From NCBI GenBank assembly GCA_047637355.1, contig JBLIKA010000010.1:1-50862 (forward strand): DNA of 50,862 bases, read 5' to 3'. The stretch comes from Glaciecola sp047637355. GTDB lineage: Bacteria; Pseudomonadota; Gammaproteobacteria; Enterobacterales; Alteromonadaceae. Of the stretch, positions 40,230 through 49,341 are shown one piece after another (position 1 is the stretch's first letter; every line of letters begins with the position of its first letter). The notes beneath the pieces are model-generated. The model had not been told where the DNA came from, made no database searches, and saw only the letters and a list, made by a program, of their open reading frames with translations. The position numbers were made by a program, and so were the translations under genes.

Positions 40230-42836
40230 TTAACTGTCATCATCGACAAAGTCGAGTAAAATAGTATTGCCTAGCATATCGCCTTGACCGTATTCACATC
40301 CTAAGCCCTTCAAACCCTCAAGCTTACTCTTACTCGAAATACCTTCGGCAATGACAATAAGTCCGACTTTTTCGGCCACTAGAATAACTGATTCAATGAA
40401 GCGTAAACTTTTCTCTGAACGTGTGAAAGACTGAATAAATCGTTCATCAATTTTGATAAACTCGAATGGGTATGAGAACAAATAATTCAGTGATGCTGAA
40501 CCGCTACCGAAGTTATCTAAAATTAAACTAAAACCGTGGCGTTTTAATTTTTTGATAGAAGGTAATATATATTGTGAACGATTACTGAGTGCGCTTTCTG
40601 AAAACTGGAGCAGTAATTTATTTGCACCAAACCCGCTTTCTTTCACTCTTGTAATCAACTCCTGCACGAGATCTTTTTGCATTAAGTGCTCAACTGACAA
40701 ACTTAAGCCAATACGCTGGTGGGCACATTCCGGGTCGTTCTTCCACTGGCGTAATAAGCCAATCGCACCGTCTAATAGAAATTGATTAAGCTCTACCGTA
40801 ATGCCACATTGTTCAGCAATTTTCCAAAAGTGTTCGCGATTTATTTTGCCAAACGTTTCATCATGCCATTGCAGCGTGCATTCAAAATAGAGCAATGACT
40901 CATCTTCAAGCTTAACAACTGGCTGTAAAACACAATCGAAGCCCTTGTCTTTCAATGTTTTACGGAATTGTGATTCTAACTGGATATCTTCAAGCAGTTT
41001 TTCACGCATGCTTTTATCAAAGGAGACATACCGACCGCGCCCTAGACCCTTTGCATGATACATTGCTGCATCAGCGTCTCGTAAAACCTCATCAGCTGAC
41101 ATATAGTTGTTATCAAGATGAGCGATCCCTATGCTGGCACCGCTAAACATTTCTTTACCATCTAGGGTAAATGGCATTGAGACCGAGTTGATTATGCGAG
41201 AGGCAACTTCTTCAACCGATTTGATATTCTCGAAGTTGTCTAACAGAATAACGAATTCATCGCCGCCTAAGCGTGCCAGTAGGTCGTGGCCGCGCTTGCA
41301 CAAAGCAACACGTTGGCCTACTTCGACTAAAAATTCATCGCCTGCATGATGGCCTAAAGTATCGTTAATGACTTTGAATCTATCTAAGTCAATAAATAAA
41401 ACAGCAAATTGATTTTCTGGGTGACGCTTCTTGTTGGCAATTGCGAGTTCAAGGCGACTATTAAACATGACACGGTTAGGCAGATCGGTAAGTGCGTCGT
41501 GGTGCGCGTCATGAATGAGTTTTAACTCTATTTCTTTACGCTGCTCTATCTGTTTTTTCAGATATTCATTGGTTTGGTTGAGCTCTTCAGTGCGCTCGTG
41601 CACCTTGTTTGTCAGTTGCAGATTATATTCTTTGAGTGCTTCAGCACTTTTTCTACGTTCCATTGCTACCGCAATATGATGCGATACGAAGCGTAAAATC
41701 TCTAAATCTTTGTGGTTGTAATTTTCAAGTTTACCGTATGTTTGTACGGCAATAACACCCTGAACTTCACCGTCAATAACCAGTGGTGAACCTAACCAAG
41801 AGTTATTATGTTCCATCATATTTTGCGCTACAGTAACATCAACTTCGCCTTCTTCAGCCAACGCTAAAATCTTTGAATTGTCGATAAGCGTAGCTTGGCC
41901 ACGACGAATAATATATTCCGTTAATCCTAAACCCAATGGGCGTTCATCGACAGAATCGTGTAGTTCATCGCTAAGATAAGGAAAGGTCAGCTTGTCTTTG
42001 TCTTTATTTAAAACAGCAACAAAACAGTTTGGGGCGCTTATTAAACGGGCAAGAATATCGTGTAATTTTGAATAAAACCGAGGTACATCATCATCAAGAG
42101 AAGCGGACAATTCTGATATTTCAAACAATGCTGTTTGTAATGACTCAACCTTCTGGCGTTCGAGTATTTCTTCTTGCAAATCGTCATTGATGCTACGTAG
42201 TTGCTTGGTACGATCACGAATGGTTCGTTCAGTCACTTCACGGCTTTTAACGCGGTCAACGGTTGTTACAATGTGTTGGGAAATAAATGAGAGGACTTCG
42301 AAGTCCTCGGGACTATAGCGCACATCGTCGTTATAGCTCTGCACTACCATAGCGCCAATCACATCAGCGCTACGTTTTAATGGAACACCGATTAGGTCGA
42401 CAGGTGGTGTTCCTAACATCTCAATACCGGTTTCCTGTAAAACAAAATCAGTATTTTCTTTGGTCATTACCAAGCTTTTCCCGTTTTTGAGAATGTAGCC
42501 GGTAATGCCGCCCATAATACGTTCATATGGAACTAATGAAATTACCTCTTCGTCGAGTTCATCAACAAAGTAGGCAAAATCAACATTTTTGTCGCTAGGA
42601 TCAAAGAAGGCAACGTAGAAGTTATCGGCGTTCATAAAATCGCTGACGATATCATGAACCGCTTTATACAGGCGGTCGAGACTACTAACCGAACTAGCTA
42701 GTTCACTAATCTCGAAGAGCGCTTTCTGAATTTTTTCAGCACGCTTATACTTTTCTGTGAGATTCTGAAGTTGTGGAATTAGCTCCCGCAATTCTTGTTC
42801 AGAAAGTTCCCCGATGACTTTAACGTCTTGATTCAT
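40230..42836 (-). CDS. GAF-GAF-GGDEF protein with degenerate EAL domain (diguanylate cyclase)
   Basis: 868-aa cytosolic signalling protein. Two GAF sensor domains (about 45-205 and 225-395), a coiled coil (~400-435, LTNKVHERTEELNQTNEYLK), a GGDEF domain with intact LARLGGDEFVILL at ~525 and an RGHD inhibitory-site motif five residues before it, then an EAL-like domain. The EAL signature is lost (ECTLQW instead of EALLRW), DDFG is DNFG, and the substrate-binding NxS is SLS, so phosphodiesterase activity is unlikely; the domain may bind c-di-GMP or GTP. Prediction: c-di-GMP synthase controlled by small ligands. No transmembrane segment. Inserted between rep and cytochrome c5 genes, which are adjacent in some relatives. 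Confidence 0.9.
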   Translation of the reverse strand: MNQDVKVIGELSEQELRELIPQLQNLTEKYKRAEKIQKALFEISELASSVSSLDRLYKAVHDIVSDFMNADNFYVAFFDPSDKNVDFAYFVDELDEEVISLVPYERIMGGITGYILKNGKSLVMTKENTDFVLQETGIEMLGTPPVDLIGVPLKRSADVIGAMVVQSYNDDVRYSPEDFEVLSFISQHIVTTVDRVKSREVTERTIRDRTKQLRSINDDLQEEILERQKVESLQTALFEISELSASLDDDVPRFYSKLHDILARLISAPNCFVAVLNKDKDKLTFPYLSDELHDSVDERPLGLGLTEYIIRRGQATLIDNSKILALAEEGEVDVTVAQNMMEHNNSWLGSPLVIDGEVQGVIAVQTYGKLENYNHKDLEILRFVSHHIAVAMERRKSAEALKEYNLQLTNKVHERTEELNQTNEYLKKQIEQRKEIELKLIHDAHHDALTDLPNRVMFNSRLELAIANKKRHPENQFAVLFIDLDRFKVINDTLGHHAGDEFLVEVGQRVALCKRGHDLLARLGGDEFVILLDNFENIKSVEEVASRIINSVSMPFTLDGKEMFSGASIGIAHLDNNYMSADEVLRDADAAMYHAKGLGRGRYVSFDKSMREKLLEDIQLESQFRKTLKDKGFDCVLQPVVKLEDESLLYFECTLQWHDETFGKINREHFWKIAEQCGITVELNQFLLDGAIGLLRQWKNDPECAHQRIGLSLSVEHLMQKDLVQELITRVKESGFGANKLLLQFSESALSNRSQYILPSIKKLKRHGFSLILDNFGSGSASLNYLFSYPFEFIKIDERFIQSFTRSEKSLRFIESVILVAEKVGLIVIAEGISSKSKLEGLKGLGCEYGQGDMLGNTILLDFVDDDS

Positions 42837-42909
42837 TTAAATAAAAATCCTTTGCAACTCTAAACTGTAGATTTGTTAGGGAATAGAATTCCGGATAATC
42901 TAAATAGAG

Positions 42910-43305
42910 TTAAATCCCTTCAATCATATAATTAATAGCTGTTTTGATGTCTTCATCAGTACAATCACCACACGCTCCCATTGCTGGCATTGCGTTAATA
43001 CCATTAACCGCATTTTTCCATATCTGGTCAAAGCCCTTTTCGTCTAAGCGCGGTTGCCATTCAGATGCAACTTGCAGTTTAGGGGCACCTAAAACGCCTG
43101 ACGTATGACATGCAACGCATGCGCCATCATATATCTGCTTGCCAGTACGAGGACCTGCCGCTACAGCTGGAGCTGCGCCGGCAACGTGCACTCTACCAAC
43201 AGGTTGAATACGCTCTGCAATATCATCATTTGTCATTTCTTGTGCGTTTGCGTTTACGAAAAATAACGCGGATACGAAAAGACTTATTAATACTCTCAAT
43301 TTCAC
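42910..43305 (-). CDS. Cytochrome c5-like periplasmic monohaem cytochrome
   Basis: 131 aa. Signal peptide KLRVLISLFVSALFFVNANA cleaved at ANA|Q. Haem attachment CVACH followed by TSGVLGAPKL, then axial Met within NAMPAMG; a second cysteine pair CGDC is the disulfide characteristic of cytochrome c5. It would shuttle electrons to terminal oxidases. I choose GTG 43305, which has AGGAGAG 4 nt upstream; the track to an earlier ATG would add ten non-signal residues before the leader. Monocistronic. Confidence 0.88.
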   Translation of the reverse strand: MKLRVLISLFVSALFFVNANAQEMTNDDIAERIQPVGRVHVAGAAPAVAAGPRTGKQIYDGACVACHTSGVLGAPKLQVASEWQPRLDEKGFDQIWKNAVNGINAMPAMGACGDCTDEDIKTAINYMIEGI

Positions 43306-43468
43306 TACTCTCTCCTGAAATTTGTGATAACTCACAACAACTTAAACAATTATAAACATTAGTCAGGGGTAAACAACTATTAGTTGCATTATCCCTATAG
43401 GTATTTCTTATACATTTTGCTTGATTTCTATTTATCGGATAACAAACTGTTTTAATTAATGTTTTGAA

Positions 43469-45196
43469 TTATAGTCCAAATTGACCTTGCAGCAACGCAA
43501 TAAATTTTCGTTTTTGCTTAAAATCAAAACTCAATTCACTAATTAAAAACTCAAATGCTTGATGTTGTTTTTTACTCTTCAACGCAGACTTCAGTTCTTT
43601 TAACAAGGTAATTGCCGTTTCATATCCTTGTGTATCTGTATTTTTTGGGTACGTCCTGATGAGTCTGCGGTATAAAACAAAACCCATCTCTGGTTGTGTC
43701 TCGATGCCTAATTCTGCAATTTTATGAAGTAATGAATTCGACAATACGACATCTTGCGCTTCGGCTATCGCGATATCGTTTTTACCACATGCTAAATATA
43801 ATTCGAACAGAGCATCTTGATTGTCAGCGTCTTGCAATTGCTTCATTAACAATGCTTGGGCTTTTTCAAACCAATGTTGAACGTCCGCTTCGCTCTTGTT
43901 CTCAGATGCACTAAGTAAATTCAGCACAGCGTGAAAGTCTGTTGCCTCTAATGATCGTTCGTAGGCCGACCAATGTAACTCAAGTGAAGCATCAATATCC
44001 TCTAATTGCTCATGCGTATTTGCACTAAGCGTCAGTAGCTTACTCTCCTGCCTGTAATTGAGCTCGTGGCTTTCGATTTCAGCAATATACTTTCTTGCTA
44101 TATCCTTAAGATCTAATGCAACACACAACTCAGCTAACTCAATGTATTCGGTAAGAGTAGTTGCGAGCTTATGCTTACATTCAATGAGCTTCAGTTTGTT
44201 TTCATCCGATGCGTCCACACCGCCGTCTGCGTAATATAAAGCTAGGTCTTTGAGTATCAACTCATGCGTATCATCTACGCTCTTCTCAATTTGGATTGAA
44301 TTAATATCTGTTTGTTCAAATTGGCATTCGAGGTTAACTAATTTCTCAATAAATAAAGTGATTAACTCTGGATGTTTTTTTACGAACTTCTTATAGATCG
44401 AAGGCAACGCAAAGTTAGTAAATGGCTGATGGTAAAGTGACATTAAAAAACTTACTTTACGCTGAGGTGCCCAATTCAACTCACTGATGAATGTTGCAAA
44501 TGCTTGAACTAGGGTTACTTCAACTTTTAGCCGATAGCCCTTGTCATCTTTAATTTTACCTAGCGCTTTATTGTATCTCAACAAGGCAGTTTGAGTTAAT
44601 TCAAACGCTGGGTCAGTAGGCAATTTATGCAATATTGAAATTAGACGATTAAATCTCTCTATTGCGGTCTCAAAATAAGTCTTTACTCTATTTTGACGCC
44701 ATACTTCGCGCAGAGGTAGCGCTTTGTTAATAATATCGATTAGTGCTTTTTTATTTACTTTTCCGTTGCTGACATCAGCAAACAATACCCATTGTTCGGT
44801 TTTATCTATGTCGCTCGTAATTTGCTTTAATAGCGTTGCTTTCGCTTCTGCTTCGGACATGCTTTCAATATAGCCAGTGATACGCTCAATGTCATCGCCT
44901 TCCTGCAAAACCTCAAGTTCTGCTTCACGCGAAATGTCAGTGAGTGCGACAGCGACGCAATGTTTGCAAAAGTCGAACCCCTCAGAGTCGGAACAATTAC
45001 AACTGCCCTCGTACTGACCTTCAACGATCGAGAGCTTTACAGTAAACTCCTGAATTTCTTGGACGATAGCCGTAACTATTAATTGGTTTCTAGTGAAGCG
45101 ATGGACCGCTTCTTGAAAATACAGCATTTCTCCTTTATCGAAAGTACGTCTTCCGGCAAGTTTTTGTAGCTGTAGAATTGGGTTACTATCTGGCAT
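43469..45196 (-). CDS. SWIM zinc-finger domain protein of unknown function
   Basis: 575 aa. The SWIM motif is near the N-terminus: C66, C68, C77, H79 (SCNCSDSEGFDFCKHC), preceded by FDKGEMLYFQEAVHRFTRN, a normal lead-in. Residues 100-575 are all-helical with TPR-like pairs (AHxxLEDIDASLELHWSAYE-type). SWIM domains bind DNA or protein in diverse contexts, often with SNF2 helicases; none is present here. Upstream and downstream genes are unrelated. No function can be assigned. Confidence 0.8.
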   Translation of the reverse strand: MPDSNPILQLQKLAGRRTFDKGEMLYFQEAVHRFTRNQLIVTAIVQEIQEFTVKLSIVEGQYEGSCNCSDSEGFDFCKHCVAVALTDISREAELEVLQEGDDIERITGYIESMSEAEAKATLLKQITSDIDKTEQWVLFADVSNGKVNKKALIDIINKALPLREVWRQNRVKTYFETAIERFNRLISILHKLPTDPAFELTQTALLRYNKALGKIKDDKGYRLKVEVTLVQAFATFISELNWAPQRKVSFLMSLYHQPFTNFALPSIYKKFVKKHPELITLFIEKLVNLECQFEQTDINSIQIEKSVDDTHELILKDLALYYADGGVDASDENKLKLIECKHKLATTLTEYIELAELCVALDLKDIARKYIAEIESHELNYRQESKLLTLSANTHEQLEDIDASLELHWSAYERSLEATDFHAVLNLLSASENKSEADVQHWFEKAQALLMKQLQDADNQDALFELYLACGKNDIAIAEAQDVVLSNSLLHKIAELGIETQPEMGFVLYRRLIRTYPKNTDTQGYETAITLLKELKSALKSKKQHQAFEFLISELSFDFKQKRKFIALLQGQFGL

Positions 45197-45423
45197 AGGG
45201 TCTTTTGTTCAAGCTCAAAGGTTAAAACTACGGATTTATAAAGTAACGAACGTGCTAAATACGCTGAATCTTTATTGGTGCCCACTGCTACAAACCTCAC
45301 GGTTGGTATAATGAGATGAAAAATCAAGTAAAACATTAGTGTACGGTATAAGTAAAAACCGCAACGAACTGAACATTGTATAACAGTTTGCGTGCAATGA
45401 AAATGGATCTACTGCAGAAGCCT

Positions 45424-45466
45424 CAAAAGTAGAGCCGTGGCTGATGGCCAAGCCCCTACTTTATAA
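45424..45466 (-). terminator. Putative terminator of the dienelactone hydrolase gene
   Basis: On the minus strand GTAGGGGCTTGGC and GCCACGGCTCTAC pair imperfectly (10 of 13) around a 5-nt loop, flanked by AAA and followed by TTTT. It starts about 10 nt after the dienelactone hydrolase stop codon. Confidence 0.65.
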
Positions 45467-45474
45467 TATGTTTT

Positions 45475-46389
45475 TCAGGCGAGATGTTTTTTGAAGAAGG
45501 CGGTTGTTCTTTGCCAAGATAAGTCAGCATCTGCAGGACTGTAACGACTTGTTGAATCGTTATGAAAGCCATGTTGAGCACCGGTATAAAAGTGCGCCTT
45601 ATAATCAGCTTTACTGGTCTTAAGAACTTCTTCATATGCCGGCCAAGTTGCATTGACGCGCTGATCTTGCTCCGCGAAATGACTCAATATAGGGCCTTTT
45701 ACATTCAACTGCAATTCGGCATTTGCCGGAGTTCCATAGTAAGGGACCGCTGCATTAATATCGTTCGGCATTGTTGCGGCTAATAAATTGCTGATATAGC
45801 CACCAAAGCAAAAACCAACCACCCCTAATTTACCGGTACCTTGTTCATGTCGCTTTAACCAAGTTGCTGCTGCCATGAAGTCCTGTTCGATTTTCGATCC
45901 GTCCAAACTGCGTTGCATTGCACGACCATCATCATCATTTCCTGGATAACCACCCAGCGGAAACAGGGCATCGGGTGCAAATGCAATGAATCCTATTTTT
46001 GCTAGACGACGAGCAACGTCTTTAACATATGGATTTAAACCGCGATTTTCGTGAACAACTAGCACTGTTGGGGCCTTTCCGTTTAAGTCACTCGGTACTG
46101 CTAAATAACCGTTACCTTTACCGTGGCCATTCGGTGAGTCAAACTCAGTATAAGTTGCTCTTATCGCGGGGTCATTGAAACTGATTTGTTCCGCTTTTGC
46201 GTAGTCAGGGATAAGGGCACTAGAAATTAGGCCAAGTGACAAACCGGCTAACGACAGAGTTCCCAGCCTAGTCATGAAGGTGCGCCGATTAATATCACCA
46301 TGTGCATATTCGTCATACCAGTCAAATGCTTGTTGTGGAATTTGCTCTGGTTTAAGCTGTATTGAGTTTGTTTGGCTTTTTTCAGTCAT
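45475..46389 (-). CDS. Tat-exported dienelactone hydrolase family protein
   Basis: 304 aa alpha/beta hydrolase. A twin-arginine leader, NRRTFMTRLGTLSLAGLSLG with cleavage near AKA|E, predicts folded export to the periplasm. The hydrolase triad is Cys in VGFCFGGYIS, Asp in AEQDQRVN and His in GAQHGFHND, as in dienelactone hydrolases, with the oxyanion segment VLVVHENRGLNPYVKD. Substrates of exported members are unknown; an ester or lactone of plant or algal origin is a guess. Transcribed alone with its own terminator. Confidence 0.9.
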   Translation of the reverse strand: MTEKSQTNSIQLKPEQIPQQAFDWYDEYAHGDINRRTFMTRLGTLSLAGLSLGLISSALIPDYAKAEQISFNDPAIRATYTEFDSPNGHGKGNGYLAVPSDLNGKAPTVLVVHENRGLNPYVKDVARRLAKIGFIAFAPDALFPLGGYPGNDDDGRAMQRSLDGSKIEQDFMAAATWLKRHEQGTGKLGVVGFCFGGYISNLLAATMPNDINAAVPYYGTPANAELQLNVKGPILSHFAEQDQRVNATWPAYEEVLKTSKADYKAHFYTGAQHGFHNDSTSRYSPADADLSWQRTTAFFKKHLA

Positions 46390-46617
46390 GTTAGATACCT
46401 TCTTTTCATTGATTGACCGCAGTGAGTTTCACTACGAAAAAATGAGCAGTTATGGTTCATATTTTATACTATAACGAATAGTTAAATTTTTATTTAGCTT
46501 CTATATGACTGTTCATAAGGTTGCCTTTGTAGCTAACAATTAGTTGTCCAAAGACCAATTTTTAACTCATAACTTTACGGGTTTTATGCAAAAATCCTCT
46601 TAGCTTTGTGTTGAACG

Positions 46618-47949
46618 CTATTTCAAATCGAGTAAATATCTCAGCAAAAAGACAGCCGCCATGAAATAGGTGATCAGACTCACTTTTCTAAATTCACCGG
46701 TACCGACTTTAATTCCGACATAAGTAATGAAACCTAAGGCAATACCCTCGCTAATACTGAAGGTCAACGGCATTGTCATTAAAGCAATTGTGGCTGTAGC
46801 GACACTAGCCAAATCTGAAAAATCGAGTTCTTTTATTGAATCCATCATAAAAATACCTACCATCACTAATGCTGGCGTGGTGGCCATAATAGGAATAACC
46901 AACATGAGCGGGGACAAAAATAAGGCAAGTAAAAAACAGATAGCCACAACAACCGCGGTTAAGCCTGTGCGTCCGCCAGCAGACACCCCCGCAGCAGATT
47001 CAACATAACTGGTCACCGGTGATGTACCAAGCGCTGCGCCAACCACTCCGGCGGCGGCATCAGCTGTCATCGCACGGCCCATTTTAGGTAGCTTACCGTT
47101 GTCGTCGACTAGCTTCGCACGTTTAGATACACCAATGAGTGTGCCAATGGTGTCGAACATATTGACAAACATAAGTGCAAAAATTAAGTCCCAAGTGGTC
47201 GCAAAATTAACGATAGGATACAGCAAGTCCATCGCAAAAAATGTATCTGAGATAGGCGCTGGAAGTCCAACTATACCGTCGGGCATTGCCGTTAAATAAC
47301 CACTCTCGGTTGGAATAAACAGCCCAATAACGGTGAGTGTCACTATTGATATTAAGATAGCCCCGGTGACTTTTTTAATCACCAATATAATAGTAAAAAT
47401 AATACCTAGAAAAGCCAATAGTATTGATGGCTGCGATAAGTCACCTAAACCAACGAAAGTGGCTGGGTTGTCTACAATTAAACCCGCATTTTTTAATCCA
47501 ATAAAGGCGATGAACAAACCGATGCCGCATTGCACTCCAATTTTTAGTGAGGCTGGAATTGCATCTGCAATTTTTTGGCGTAAGCCTGAGAGTGTCAGCA
47601 ATAGAAATAATATGCCGTTATAAAAAACAATGCCTAATGCTGCTTCCCATGGAATTTCACGTGTTAAACAAATAGTGAATGCAAAAAACGCATTTAGACC
47701 CATACCGGGAGCGAGTGCGATAGGGTAGTTTGTTAGCCACGCCATTAATAAAGTGCCAAAACACGCCGCCAATGCAGTCACTGTGATTAAACCGGCTACT
47801 GGCATGCCGCTCAACCCTAATATGCTGGGGTTGACGATAAGAATGTAGGACATCGCCGCAAAAGTAGTTAAGCCTGCAATAATTTCGGTTTTTACGGTTG
47901 TTGCGTGTTGGCTAAGAGAAAATGTTTTATCTAAAAAACGGGTGATCAT
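46618..47949 (-). CDS. NCS2/AzgA-type purine permease
   Basis: 443 aa inner-membrane transporter with ~12-14 hydrophobic segments. AzgA-type motifs: EIIAGLTTFAAMSYILIVNP, IALAPGMGLNAFFAFTICL, FVNMFDTIGTLIGVSKRAKL and AALGTSPVTSYVESAAGVS. This subfamily (AdeP, PurP, GhxP/GhxQ) imports adenine, hypoxanthine or guanine by proton symport. Divergent from a gene for adenine deaminase, which supports adenine as substrate. The 350-nt intergenic region would carry both promoters. Confidence 0.92.
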   Translation of the reverse strand: MITRFLDKTFSLSQHATTVKTEIIAGLTTFAAMSYILIVNPSILGLSGMPVAGLITVTALAACFGTLLMAWLTNYPIALAPGMGLNAFFAFTICLTREIPWEAALGIVFYNGILFLLLTLSGLRQKIADAIPASLKIGVQCGIGLFIAFIGLKNAGLIVDNPATFVGLGDLSQPSILLAFLGIIFTIILVIKKVTGAILISIVTLTVIGLFIPTESGYLTAMPDGIVGLPAPISDTFFAMDLLYPIVNFATTWDLIFALMFVNMFDTIGTLIGVSKRAKLVDDNGKLPKMGRAMTADAAAGVVGAALGTSPVTSYVESAAGVSAGGRTGLTAVVVAICFLLALFLSPLMLVIPIMATTPALVMVGIFMMDSIKELDFSDLASVATATIALMTMPLTFSISEGIALGFITYVGIKVGTGEFRKVSLITYFMAAVFLLRYLLDLK

Positions 47950-48300
47950 TGGCTTTCCTTATTATTTTTATTCTGCCATTTTGTCAGACTGTTGTGGCTG
48001 AGTTATTTACCGTATTACTATTTGTCCTGCTATTAAGTAAGCAATCAGCAATGCTCTTGCGACTGCTTGAGTATTACTGAATATTGATTTTATTAGAAGG
48101 CTTGATTGGTATCTATATCATTCTTGGGGCTCAAAATTTGATAAAATAAAGTGAAACTTGGCATAATTAATTAAAAAACAATTACCAAAAGGGTCTTTTC
48201 CTTAGTATTGTGCATTGCGGATTGTACTGAAGCAATCCGGTAAGTGAATGAAATTCAAACGATATCGACAGTCACATTCGTTTCGACAGGAATATAGATA
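47950..48300. other. Divergent promoter region of purine permease and adenine deaminase genes
   Basis: 351 nt without a gene. The clearest feature is a hairpin CGGATTG (48218-48224) / CAATCCG (48233-48239) with an 8-nt loop, about 60 nt before the deaminase ATG. I looked for a PurR-type palindrome (ACGCAAACGTTTGCGT) and for the purine riboswitch core and saw neither. GGA lies 10 nt before the deaminase start. Confidence 0.5.
48218..48239 (+). promoter_or_regulatory. Leader hairpin upstream of adenine deaminase
   Basis: Perfect 7-bp inverted repeat CGGATTG / CAATCCG in the 5' leader. No T-run follows, so it is not a terminator; it could be an operator or mRNA structure. Confidence 0.35.
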
Positions 48301-49329
48301 ATGAGCACTTACATTAAAATGAGCAAACTCAAGCAACTAATTCAACAATTACCCAAAGCAGAGCTGCATTTGCACATTGAGGGGACGTTGGAGCCGGCAC
48401 TAATGTGGAGTTTGGCAAAAAAACATAATATTGTTCTGCCTTTTTCTAGCGTTGAGGACATTCAAAAGGCATATCAGTTTAATAACCTACAAAGCTTTCT
48501 CGATCTTTATTATCAAGGTGCGGATGTATTGCGTGACGAAGACGATTTTTTCGAGCTAATGTGGGCTTACCTATGCAAATGTAATGAGCAAAATATTGTG
48601 CATACTGAAATTATGTTTGACCCGCAAACCCATACTCAAAGGGGCATTACTTACGATGTGTTTATGCCAGGATTTGCCAAAGCAATTGATAAAGCAAAAA
48701 TAGAATTGGGTATATCCGTCTATCTTATTTTATCATTTTTAAGGCATTTGAGTGAAGACAGCGCAATTGCTACTTTACAAGAAGCGCGGCCGTATTATTC
48801 GATGCTCACTGCCGTTGGTCTCGATAGTGCTGAATTGAACAATCCGCCGTCAAAGTTTGAGCGTGTGTTCGCTAGCGCTGCGTCATTGGGATTCAAGTTA
48901 GTTGCCCATGCAGGAGAAGAAGGACCGCCAGAATACGTGTGGGAAGCGATTAATTTACTTAAAGTAGATCGAATTGATCACGGCGTTCGCAGCATTGAAG
49001 ACCCTAAGTTAATGGCTTATTTGAAACAGCATCAAGTACCTTTAACAGTATGCCCTCTGAGTAATTTAAAACTGTGTGTTGTTGATGATATGAGTGAACA
49101 CAATATTGTTGGTCTGCTAAATGATGGTTTGAGGGTCATGGTAAATTCTGACGATCCCTCTTACTTTGGTGGCTACTTGAATGAAAACTTCTATGCCTTG
49201 GTCGACAAACTCTCTTTGTCAGAACAAGAAATTGTGAAACTGATCAGCAATAGTATTAGTGCTAGTTTTTTGCCCGAACAGCAAAAACAAGAATGGTTAA
49301 CGTGTATTCAACATATTTGCCAAAATTAA
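48301..49329 (+). CDS. Adenine deaminase (adenosine-deaminase-like type)
   Basis: Hydrolyses adenine to hypoxanthine and ammonia. 342 aa. Zinc ligands: H23 and H25 in AELHLHIEGTLEP, H203 in VAHAGEEGPPEYVWEAINLL, and D284 in VNSDDPSYFGGYLNENF; RIDHGVRS and VCPLSNLKLCVVDD complete the site. The PLSNxKLCV and SDDPxYFGGY forms are those of bacterial adenine deaminases of the adenosine deaminase fold (e.g. the Pseudomonas aeruginosa enzyme), not of Add proper. Start could also be ATG 48319 (MSKLK). Followed 12 nt later by a secreted nucleosidase; divergent from a purine permease. Confidence 0.88.
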   Translation: MSTYIKMSKLKQLIQQLPKAELHLHIEGTLEPALMWSLAKKHNIVLPFSSVEDIQKAYQFNNLQSFLDLYYQGADVLRDEDDFFELMWAYLCKCNEQNIVHTEIMFDPQTHTQRGITYDVFMPGFAKAIDKAKIELGISVYLILSFLRHLSEDSAIATLQEARPYYSMLTAVGLDSAELNNPPSKFERVFASAASLGFKLVAHAGEEGPPEYVWEAINLLKVDRIDHGVRSIEDPKLMAYLKQHQVPLTVCPLSNLKLCVVDDMSEHNIVGLLNDGLRVMVNSDDPSYFGGYLNENFYALVDKLSLSEQEIVKLISNSISASFLPEQQKQEWLTCIQHICQN

Positions 49330-49341
49330 GGACGATTAGAC

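Noticed and set aside
47950..48300. Purine riboswitch or PurR operator between permease and deaminase genes
   Set aside because: No conserved purine aptamer core and no ACGCAAACGTTTGCGT-like sequence could be found.
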